From NCBI GenBank assembly GCA_964430855.1, contig CAYSHC010000033.1, forward strand, positions 1-35,707: DNA of 35,707 bases, written 5' to 3'. Of the stretch, positions 8,514 through 15,456 are shown piece by piece. Numbering within the stretch: position 1 is the stretch's first letter; each line of letters begins with the position of its first letter. The notes beneath the pieces were generated by a model, which saw only the letters and a program-made list of their open reading frames with translations, made no database searches and had not been told where the DNA came from. Both the position numbers and the translations under genes were made by a program. The DNA is from JAEZDP01 sp964430855 (lineage in GTDB: Bacteria > Acidobacteriota > Vicinamibacteria > Vicinamibacterales > Vicinamibacteraceae).

Positions 8514-10355
8514 ATGCCCATCGCACGCCTGCTGTTGCTGCTTGTCGTCCTGGCGCCGTCCGCGGCGTTCGCGCAGGAGGACGAGACGCCCGATCCGATC
8601 ACCTATCGCTGGCACGCGGTCACGCCAGCGGTCATCGAAGGACAGGCCTGGCGCGACACCGCCAGCCCGTTCGATCGGTTCCCGGGGCGCGCGATGAAGG
8701 AGCTCCGGGAGCCTGTCTGGCACCTGTCGCGCAACTCGACGGGCATGAGCGTCCGGTTCACGAGTGACGCCACGCACGTGCGCGTCCGCTGGACGGTGAC
8801 GCTCGACCGGCTGGCCCTGCCCCACATGCCTGCGACGGGGGTGAGCGGCCTCGACCTCTACGCCCGCGAGGACGGCGCGTGGTATTTCGTCGGCGGCGCC
8901 CGGCCGACCGAGTCGCCGACCAACGACGCCGAGGTGATCGCCCGCATGACGCCGGAGCCCCGCGAGTTCAAGCTCTACCTGCCGCTCTACAACGGCGTCT
9001 CGAGCCTGGAAGTCGGCGTGCCCGAGGACGCGTCCTTCCGCTTCGAGCCCCCGTCGACGGCACGGCCCGTGGTCGTCTACGGGACGTCCATCACGCAGGG
9101 CTGCTGCGCGTCGCGTCCCGGGATGGCCTATACGGCCATCCTCGAGCGGCGCCTCGGCGTGCCGTTCGTCAACCTGGGGTTCTCGGGCAACGGCAAGGCC
9201 GAGCCCGAGGTGGCGAGGCTTCTGGCCGAACTCGATCCGGCTGTGTACGTGCTCGATCCGCTGCCGAACCTCAAGCCCGACGAGGTTGCCGAGCGGATGC
9301 CGCGCCTCATCGAGACCATCCGTGCCGCGCGTCCGCGCACGCCGATTGTCCTCGTCGAGCACCTGATCTACCCGAACAGCAGGTTCCGGCCGGCCAAGGC
9401 TGCCGACATCGCGACGTCGAACGCGTACCTCCGCCGAATCTACGAGGAGAGGCGCGCCGCGGGCGACACGCTCATCAGCTTCGTGCCCAGTCGCGACCTG
9501 CTCGGCCGCGACGGCGATGGCACCGTTGACGACAGCCACCCGACGGAGCTCGGGTTCGGGCGCATGGCGGACGGCCTCGAGCCGTACATCCGCCAGGCCC
9601 TCGCGGCGGCGTCGTCGCAGGTTGAACGCAAGATCCGCAAGCTGCTGGCGGTGTTCGCGCATCCCGACGACGAGACGATGGCCGGACCGCTGCTGGCGCA
9701 CTACGGCCGGCAGCCCGACGTGGAAGTCCACCTGGTCATCACGACCAGCGGCGACAGGGGCGTGACGCCCTTCGCCGGCATCCCGGCCGGCCCGAAACTG
9801 GCAGCCGCGCGGGCCGAGGAGGCGGCCTGCGCCGCCAGGGAGCTCGGCACGCGGGCCCCGATCCTGTATGGCCTGCCCGACGGCGGGCTGCACAACATGA
9901 AGGTGCTCGGCGAGCTCGCCGAGCGCCTGACGCAGACGATTCGCGACATCGAGCCGGACGCGATCGTGACGTGGGGTCCCGAAGGCGGCTACGGACACGC
10001 GGACCATCGCCTCGTCAGCGCCGTCGTCACGCAGATCGTCCAGGCAGGCGACGTGACCGGTCGCCTGTACTACGCGGCCCTGCCCGCGAGCGGCGTGACC
10101 CCGGAGCTCGTCGCATCGCTGAACTTCCCCGCGCCCTTCCGCCCGACGGCCGACGAGCATCTCACGCTGCGGGTGCCCTATACCGACGAGGACGCCAGGC
10201 GGGCCCGTGCGGCGCTGGGCTGCCACGTCACGCAGTTCACGCCGCAGACGATGGACCTCCTGACGTCGCTGACCGAGCGCGTGAACCGCGGCACGGCCTA
10301 CCTGCGCCCGTGGGCTGGCGACGGCCGGCAGCGCACCGACATCTTCGAACCGTAG
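8514..10355 (+). CDS. Exported SGNH esterase fused to a PIG-L family deacetylase
   Basis: From ATG 8514 the product is 613 residues and begins with a clear signal peptide (MPIARLLLLLVVLAP, cut near AFAQ). An in-frame ATG at 8478 abuts a terminator-like hairpin and is less likely. Residues about 25-185 match the N-terminal module of SGNH-type esterases, with the GxDLY signature in SGLDLYARED. Residues about 186-360 are the SGNH/GDSL_3 hydrolase: nucleophile Ser192 in GTSITQG, the Gly/Asn block in FSGNGKAE, and catalytic Asp/His in DDSHPTELG. Residues about 370-600 are a PIG-L (LmbE-like) zinc deacetylase, with AHPDDE at 382-387 and the second metal motif GHADH at 494-498. Both active sites look intact. 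An esterase and an N-deacetylase on one exported chain suggest stripping of O- and N-acyl groups from a glycan or related conjugate; this is inference. An exported amidohydrolase gene follows. Confidence 0.9.
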   Translation: MPIARLLLLLVVLAPSAAFAQEDETPDPITYRWHAVTPAVIEGQAWRDTASPFDRFPGRAMKELREPVWHLSRNSTGMSVRFTSDATHVRVRWTVTLDRLALPHMPATGVSGLDLYAREDGAWYFVGGARPTESPTNDAEVIARMTPEPREFKLYLPLYNGVSSLEVGVPEDASFRFEPPSTARPVVVYGTSITQGCCASRPGMAYTAILERRLGVPFVNLGFSGNGKAEPEVARLLAELDPAVYVLDPLPNLKPDEVAERMPRLIETIRAARPRTPIVLVEHLIYPNSRFRPAKAADIATSNAYLRRIYEERRAAGDTLISFVPSRDLLGRDGDGTVDDSHPTELGFGRMADGLEPYIRQALAAASSQVERKIRKLLAVFAHPDDETMAGPLLAHYGRQPDVEVHLVITTSGDRGVTPFAGIPAGPKLAAARAEEAACAARELGTRAPILYGLPDGGLHNMKVLGELAERLTQTIRDIEPDAIVTWGPEGGYGHADHRLVSAVVTQIVQAGDVTGRLYYAALPASGVTPELVASLNFPAPFRPTADEHLTLRVPYTDEDARRARAALGCHVTQFTPQTMDLLTSLTERVNRGTAYLRPWAGDGRQRTDIFEP

Positions 10356-10381
10356 GGGGGAACGCCCCCCGCGGAGGGGGG
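10355..10381 (+). terminator. G/C hairpins downstream of the SGNH-PIG-L gene
   Basis: GGGGGG (10355-10360), AACG, CCCCCC (10365-10370) form one hairpin. The same CCCCCC can instead pair with GGGGGG at 10376-10381, so two mutually exclusive stems exist right at the stop codon. There is no T tract, so termination is uncertain; stem switching or mRNA 3'-end protection are alternatives. Confidence 0.35.
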
Positions 10382-10458
10382 TCGCAGTCGCCACGACCAG
10401 CACGAGGCCCGGCGTGCGTGATAGAACACACGCAACCGTTTCCCGGAGCCATCACCAC

Positions 10459-11829
10459 GTGACGACAAAGACCGCCCGTGCCCTCCCCCTTTCGTCCCGT
10501 CTCCTCCTGCTGGTCGCCGCGATCGGCTGCTTCGCCGCCGCCTCGCCGGCGCTTGCGCAGCAGCCCGACAACCGTGCCCGACAGGGCGGCCAGGCCGCGG
10601 ACGCGTTCGCCTACGACCTCGTGCTGCAGGGCGGGCACGTCATCGACCCGCGCAACGGCGTCGACGGCGTCATGGACGTCGCCGTCGCCGGCGGCAAGGT
10701 CGCCGCCGTCGGGGGCGACATCGTTGCCTCGCGCGCGCGCCGCGTCGTGGACGTCCGCGGCCTGTACGTGACGCCCGGCCTCGTGGACATCCACGTCCAT
10801 GTCTTCTCGACGACCAACATCCCCGACGCGTGGGCCGGCGACAACAGCGTCAGGCCCGACAGCTACAGCTTCCGCACCGGCGTCACGACGATGGTCGATG
10901 CCGGCAGCTCGGGCTGGCGCAACTTCGAGGACTTCCGCCGCACCGTCATCGACCGCGCGCGCACGCGCGTCCTGGCGATGCTCAACATCGTCGGCCTTGG
11001 CATGATCACCGACGTCCCCGAGCAGAACGTGCACGACATGGACGCCGAGGCCACGGCGGCAATGGCCCGCAAGCACCGCGACGTGGTCGTCGGCATCAAG
11101 TCGGCCCACTACCAGGGGCCGGAATGGGTGTCGGTGGACCGGGCGATCGAGGCCGGCCAGGCCGCCGGCGTGCCCGTCATGGTCGACTTCGGCTACTTCC
11201 GCGAGGAGCGTCCCTACTACGTGCTGGTGACCGAGCGCCTGCGTCCCGGCGACATCAGCACGCACATGTTCCGCGGCCCCGTTCCCTACGTGGACGCCAA
11301 CGGCCGACTGCTCGACTACCTCAATCGCGCACGTCAGCGCGGCGTCGTGTTCGACGTCGGCCACGGCGGCGGCAGCTTCGTGTTCCGCAACGCCGTGCCG
11401 GCCGTGCAGCAGGGGTTCTATCCCGACACCATCTCGACGGACCTCCACACGGGCAGCTCGAACGGCGCCATGATGGACATGCCGACGACGATGTCGAAGT
11501 TCCTCGCGATGGGAATGTCGCTGCAGGACGTGGTGCGTCGATCCACCGACGTGCCCGCCCGCACGATCGGCCGTCCGGAGCTCGGACACCTGACGCCCGG
11601 CGCGGAGGCCGACATCGCCGTGTTCCGGCTCGACGAGGGGCAGTTCGGCTTTGCCGACGGCTCGCGCGGGACCATCAGCGGGACGCAGCGCCTTACGTGC
11701 GAGCTCACCCTGCGTGGCGGCCGCGTGGCCTGGGACTGGAACGCCCGCACCGGCACCGACTACCGCGAGCTGCCGCCCGCGTACGGCGTCAGGCCGGTGG
11801 ACAAGGTCATCCTGCCGCCGACGCGGTAG
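10459..11829 (+). CDS. Exported amidohydrolase/deacetylase family metallohydrolase (Atu3266-like)
   Basis: I chose the GTG at 10459 (456 residues) because it has CGGAG about 10 bases upstream and opens a good signal peptide (LLLLVAAIGCFAAASPALA). An in-frame ATG at 10414 would put 15 charged residues before it. The body is an amidohydrolase-superfamily TIM barrel with the strand-1 motif H112-V-H114 (DIHVHVF), K214 as the likely carboxylated metal bridge (GIKSAHY), and downstream ligands in ISTHMF, DVGHGGG and the Asp of STDLHTG. This is the amidohydrolase/deacetylase subfamily. Characterised relatives remove acetyl or acyl groups from amino acids or hydroxy acids. The stretch VPVMVDFG carries Asp243 where I recall His in better-known relatives. 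It is the third exported hydrolase in a row. The substrate is unknown. Confidence 0.88.
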   Translation: MTTKTARALPLSSRLLLLVAAIGCFAAASPALAQQPDNRARQGGQAADAFAYDLVLQGGHVIDPRNGVDGVMDVAVAGGKVAAVGGDIVASRARRVVDVRGLYVTPGLVDIHVHVFSTTNIPDAWAGDNSVRPDSYSFRTGVTTMVDAGSSGWRNFEDFRRTVIDRARTRVLAMLNIVGLGMITDVPEQNVHDMDAEATAAMARKHRDVVVGIKSAHYQGPEWVSVDRAIEAGQAAGVPVMVDFGYFREERPYYVLVTERLRPGDISTHMFRGPVPYVDANGRLLDYLNRARQRGVVFDVGHGGGSFVFRNAVPAVQQGFYPDTISTDLHTGSSNGAMMDMPTTMSKFLAMGMSLQDVVRRSTDVPARTIGRPELGHLTPGAEADIAVFRLDEGQFGFADGSRGTISGTQRLTCELTLRGGRVAWDWNARTGTDYRELPPAYGVRPVDKVILPPTR

Positions 11830-11856
11830 GCGCGAGGCAGGCGTCGCGGCGGGGGC

Positions 11857-13188
11857 TCACGGCCCGACACGCACCACGAGGCGCTTCGGAAACGGGCCGG
11901 CGGCGCGGTATCGGCCGATGAGCCCGCTCTCGCGGCGCAGTCCGGGCATCCGCAGCACTGCCGCGACGAGCGCCGTGACGATGGCCTCGGCAAGCTGCGA
12001 CCCGAGGCAGGCGTGCAGGCCGACGCCGAAGTGCAGGTAGTGGCTGTCGGGACGGTCGACGCGGAAAGCGGCCGGGTCCTCGACGACCGACGGGTCCTTC
12101 ATCGCCGTCCCCAGCCCTGCGAGCACGAGCGCTCCCGGCTCGATCGTCAGCTCGCAGGACAGGCCGGCCGACACGGTCACGGGGGCGATGCAGCGCCGCG
12201 CCACCATCGGCGTCGGTGTCCTGACGCGGAGCGCCTCCCGCACGTACCGCCACAGCGTCGGCGCGTCGCCGGCACGCGCGGCCTCCACCGCCGGCGGCAG
12301 GACGGCGGGCAGGCCGAGCAGCCTGTCGATCGCCGAGCACGTCGCCGTGTTGATGTTGTCGATCATCCCGGCGGTGCACCACAGGAGGATGTCGCGCACC
12401 CGCGCGTCGGTGACCGCCGGCTCCCCGTGTGTCTGACGATCGAGGAGCCTGCGCAGCACCACTCCCGGGGCCACTCCCGGGGTCAGGTCTCGCGTTGCAG
12501 CATCCGGGGTCAGGTCTCGACTTGTCCGTGCTGCAGAAGCTGCCACCCTTTCACGCGCGAGCAACTCGTCCAGACGGGCACGAAGTGTCTCGCTCGCGCG
12601 CATGGCACGCCGCGTCAGCAGCGGCAGGCGCAGCACGTTCACGAACGCGTCGGTAAAGATGGCGCGCGCCCACTCGGCCAGCTCGGACGGCTCACCCACG
12701 CTGGCGCCCAGGTACTCGGCGGCAATGGCCGAGGCCACGGGCAGCGCGTAGCCGTCGGTCAGCTCGAGCCGGCCGTCCCGGCTCGCGGCGGCCTCGACGA
12801 GGCTTGTCGCGCGGGCGAGCGCGAGGTCGGCCACGGCGCGACCGTCCTCCGGCCGGAAGACATGGCGCAGCAAGGCCAGCTCCGCCCGGTACTCCGGGCC
12901 GTCGTCCATGCCCAGCAGGAAGTTCGGCCCCCGGTTGATGGCGGTGATGGCGTCCCTGTACGGCGACACGCTGAACGCGTCGGGGCGTCCCAGGATGCCG
13001 ACGACGTCCGCGTATCTCGTGACGAACGCGAGCCGTCCCGCCTGCCACGTCGGCTGCACCGCGAGCAGCTCGTCGAACAGCGCCGCCGGACGCGCGGTCA
13101 GCCAGTCGGCGATGAGCGCCGACTGGCCCGCATCGGGCTCGGCCGCCCGCCCCCTGTCGCCGGCCCGGAACGCCTCGAGGAACGTCAT
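11857..13188 (-). CDS. Cytochrome P450 with an in-frame repeat insertion
   Basis: The ATG at 13188 has GAGGGAG 8 bases upstream and gives 443 residues; an in-frame GTG at 13248 lacks such a site. Heme-thiolate ligation is at Cys394 (HFGVGLHACLGSQLAEA). The K-helix ExxR is EALR in YVREALRVR. The segment ARTSRDLTPDAATRDLTP, encoded by a repeat element at 12459-12534, sits between the G/H-helix region and the I helix. The I-helix segment reads AGMIDNINTATC and lacks the usual acid/alcohol pair (AGxDT/ET) used for oxygen activation, so this enzyme may work in an unusual way. No ferredoxin or reductase gene is adjacent. It is divergent from the O-antigen-ligase-like gene and ends 27 bases from the convergent amidohydrolase gene. 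The substrate is unknown. Confidence 0.9.
   Translation of the reverse strand: MTFLEAFRAGDRGRAAEPDAGQSALIADWLTARPAALFDELLAVQPTWQAGRLAFVTRYADVVGILGRPDAFSVSPYRDAITAINRGPNFLLGMDDGPEYRAELALLRHVFRPEDGRAVADLALARATSLVEAAASRDGRLELTDGYALPVASAIAAEYLGASVGEPSELAEWARAIFTDAFVNVLRLPLLTRRAMRASETLRARLDELLARERVAASAARTSRDLTPDAATRDLTPGVAPGVVLRRLLDRQTHGEPAVTDARVRDILLWCTAGMIDNINTATCSAIDRLLGLPAVLPPAVEAARAGDAPTLWRYVREALRVRTPTPMVARRCIAPVTVSAGLSCELTIEPGALVLAGLGTAMKDPSVVEDPAAFRVDRPDSHYLHFGVGLHACLGSQLAEAIVTALVAAVLRMPGLRRESGLIGRYRAAGPFPKRLVVRVGP
12459..12534 (-). repeat. REP-like short repeat cluster inside the P450 gene
   Basis: Two adjacent copies of CCACTCCCGGGG lie at 12459-12470 and 12471-12482. The 16-base unit CCGGGGTCAGGTCTCG then occurs at 12477-12492 and 12504-12519, a 27-base period that keeps the reading frame. 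The second unit is enclosed by the inverted arms GCAGCA (12497-12502) and TGCTGC (12529-12534). On the minus strand the core reads CGAGACCTGACCCCGG, which looks like mobile REP-type repeats of many GC-rich genomes (from memory). It is translated as RDLTP twice. Confidence 0.7.
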
Positions 13189-13288
13189 GCCGTCGGCTCC
13201 CTCTTGGCGGTAACGAGGCTCACGCCGCAACAGCACAGGTCGGGACACTCCCGTCGAGGTTCCGCAGGGACGGACCGGCGCGTGCCGT

Positions 13289-13294
13289 TACACT
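13289..13294 (+). promoter_or_regulatory. Possible -10 element before the O-antigen-ligase-like gene
   Basis: TACACT at 13289-13294 lies in the divergent region, about 60 bases before the preferred GTG start at 13354. No convincing -35 is seen. Confidence 0.25.
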
Positions 13295-13353
13295 ACTGGG
13301 CGTCGCGCGCGGGCAGCCATCACGCGGCCCGCACCCTTCGGACTCACACGCGC

Positions 13354-15417
13354 GTGCTCAGACCATCGACCAGCCCGGGCCTCCCGACGACCTCCGTCCG
13401 CTTCAGCCCGGCCTGGACGTCGTGGACGTGGCGTCTGCTCCTGCTGCTGGCGGCGGCTCTCTACGTGGCAGGACCGCTGGCGGCGGTGGCGACGACGCCC
13501 ACGGTACCGGGCTGGCTGGTCGCGGCGCTGGGCGGCCTCCTCGTGGCAAACATCGCCGTGCCCGCGGCCGGGCCGGCCGTGCTGCTCGGCGTCGTGCCGC
13601 TCCTGCCGGTGCTGCCGGTGCTCGCCCCGGCCATCCCCCCGGCGCTCGTCCACCTGGTGGTGCTGACGCAGGCGATCCCGACGCTCGTGCGGCTGGCGCT
13701 CCGGCGCACAGCCGGCCGCGGCACGCCGATCTTTGCCGTCGCGTGGGGCCTGTTCGTGCTCGTTGCCTTCGTCTCCGTGGGCGCCTGGATGACGCCCGAC
13801 CGGCTGCGCGCGAGCGCGCTCGAGCAGGTGTGGCGCGACCTGGCGTCCCAGGTGCCCTCGTACGTCTTCGCCACCAGGACGACAGCTGAAGTCGTCGCGA
13901 TCCCGCAGCTGGCCACGCTGGCCGACGGCCTGCTCTGCGCGCTCGTCGTATATGCGGCGGTCACACGCGAGACGCGCCGGCGCTACCTCGTCGTCGCCGC
14001 ATCCGGCGCGCTGGCCACGGCAGCCTTCGGGTTCGTGCAGGCAGCCACCGGCATCGGCCTCCAGACCGCGTGGCAGGTCTTCGACCCGGGCATCGTCAGG
14101 ATCAACGCGACGTTTGTCGACCCAAACGCGCTGGCCGCGTACTACGCGCTCGTCGGCCCTGTCATCCTCGGGCTCGCCCTTGGCGCCTCCGGGTGGCGCC
14201 GCATCGCGTGGGGCGGCGCCTTCCTCGTGATCGTGATGGCGATGGTCATGACCGCCGGGCGCATCGGGCTCCTGTCGCTCGGCGTCGCCTGCGGCGTGGT
14301 GGCCTGGCTCGGCCTGCGCCGCCAGCTCGACGCCGTCGATCCCTGGGCGATCGTCCGCACGCGCGGACGGCGCATCGCCCGCGCCGCGCTCGTCTCCGTC
14401 CTGTCCATCCTCGCCATCCTCGCCATCGCCGGCACGGCGTTCAACGTGCAGCACGCCCAGCAGACCTCGTACCTGCACACCTGGCTCTACACGCTGAACC
14501 TGCGCCAGCCGCTCGATGCCATCGCCAAGGGGCGGCTCGCGGTGTGGCAGACGACCGCCGCGATGATGCGCGACGCGCCGCTGACCGGCGTCGGCCTCGG
14601 CATGGGCGTCAACGAGTTCGAGCGCTACCGCAAGGCACTCGACGTCGAGACCCTGCCCGAAGACGCGCGCCTGTCGGCCCACAACACGTTCCTGCTCGTC
14701 GCCACCGATCTCGGCCTGCTCGGTCTCGTCGTCTGGGGCTTCGTCCTGGGCACTGTCGTCGTGGGCGTTCGCGCCCCGGGCAACGCACCGGCCGGCGACC
14801 GATCGGGCTGGCCGATGCTCGGCCTGGCCGGCGGCCTCAGCGGCCTCGTCGTGACGATGCTGACAGGCGACCGCATCCTGCTGGCCGAAGACATCGTCAT
14901 CAGCACGACATGTGCGGCCCTCGCGTGCGTCGGCGTGCACGTCGCGTCCCGCCGATGGCGATGGTGCGCCGCGGCTCTTGCCGCCATCGTCATCGTCAGC
15001 TGGCCGCTGCGCGTGGTCACGCGGACGCCAACGGCCGACGCGGTGCCGTCACCGCGCGGCCTGTACGGGCCGCAGGTTGGCGAGAACGGCGAGATCTACA
15101 GGTGGAGCTCCGGCTACGCCGTCATCTACCTGCCCAGCAACATCAGGTCGATCACGCTGCCGGTGCACAACATGACGCCCAACACCGAGACGCTGCGCAT
15201 CTACCTCGACGGGCGCCTGGCCGACGAGCGCACCCTGCCCCACGGCCCGCGGACAGAGCTGACCTACGAGGTGCCGCCCAACCTGCGGCACGGCCGATGG
15301 CTCCGGCTCACGCTCGAGGTGGAGCCCACGTGGCAGCCGCCCGGCGATCCCCGCGTGCTCGGCATCCTCGTCGGGGAATGGCGGACGGAACCCGCGGCCG
15401 ACGGCCCGCAGGGGTGA
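13354..15417 (+). CDS. O-antigen ligase/polymerase-like (Wzy_C) membrane protein
   Basis: I chose the GTG at 13354 (687 residues) as the last plausible start before the first membrane helix (RLLLLLAAALYVAGP). No clear ribosome site is visible and a GTG at 13282 is also possible. About twelve hydrophobic segments follow. The Wzy_C region includes MTAGRIGLLSLGVA, a long periplasmic loop with RLAVWQTTAAMMRDAPLTGVG, and the conserved His443 in LSAHNTFLLVATDLGLLG. After the last helix (AAALAAIVIVSWPL) comes a soluble tail of about 120 residues, predicted beta-rich (IYRWSSGYAVIYLP onward), probably periplasmic. Family members join or polymerise lipid-linked glycans at the periplasmic face. There are no glycosyltransferase or flippase neighbours, so it looks like an orphan; its acceptor is unknown. 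Confidence 0.85.
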   Translation: MLRPSTSPGLPTTSVRFSPAWTSWTWRLLLLLAAALYVAGPLAAVATTPTVPGWLVAALGGLLVANIAVPAAGPAVLLGVVPLLPVLPVLAPAIPPALVHLVVLTQAIPTLVRLALRRTAGRGTPIFAVAWGLFVLVAFVSVGAWMTPDRLRASALEQVWRDLASQVPSYVFATRTTAEVVAIPQLATLADGLLCALVVYAAVTRETRRRYLVVAASGALATAAFGFVQAATGIGLQTAWQVFDPGIVRINATFVDPNALAAYYALVGPVILGLALGASGWRRIAWGGAFLVIVMAMVMTAGRIGLLSLGVACGVVAWLGLRRQLDAVDPWAIVRTRGRRIARAALVSVLSILAILAIAGTAFNVQHAQQTSYLHTWLYTLNLRQPLDAIAKGRLAVWQTTAAMMRDAPLTGVGLGMGVNEFERYRKALDVETLPEDARLSAHNTFLLVATDLGLLGLVVWGFVLGTVVVGVRAPGNAPAGDRSGWPMLGLAGGLSGLVVTMLTGDRILLAEDIVISTTCAALACVGVHVASRRWRWCAAALAAIVIVSWPLRVVTRTPTADAVPSPRGLYGPQVGENGEIYRWSSGYAVIYLPSNIRSITLPVHNMTPNTETLRIYLDGRLADERTLPHGPRTELTYEVPPNLRHGRWLRLTLEVEPTWQPPGDPRVLGILVGEWRTEPAADGPQG

Positions 15418-15418
15418 A

Positions 15419-15446
15419 CCGCTCCTCGCGCGAGGGGGCGGAGCGG
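15419..15446. terminator. Possible bidirectional terminator between convergent genes
   Basis: CCGCTCC (15419-15425) pairs with GGAGCGG (15440-15446), and the loop holds CTCGCGCGAG, itself self-complementary. It lies between the O-antigen-ligase-like and symporter stop codons. There is no T tract on either side. Confidence 0.35.
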
Positions 15447-15456
15447 GCACGCAACG

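Noticed and set aside
7440..10403. A 987-codon minus-strand open frame opposite the DUF1080 and SGNH-PIG-L genes
   Set aside because: Same antisense composition, no recognisable motif, and both plus-strand genes have ribosome sites or signal peptides and catalytic motifs.
12459..12534. CRISPR-like repeat reading of the P450 insert
   Set aside because: There are only two 16-base units with an 11-base gap, inside a coding frame, and no cas genes are present.
12013..13353. Upstream extension of the O-antigen-ligase-like frame over the P450 gene
   Set aside because: The extension lies antisense to a P450 with intact heme motifs and has no membrane or domain character. The real start is after 13280.
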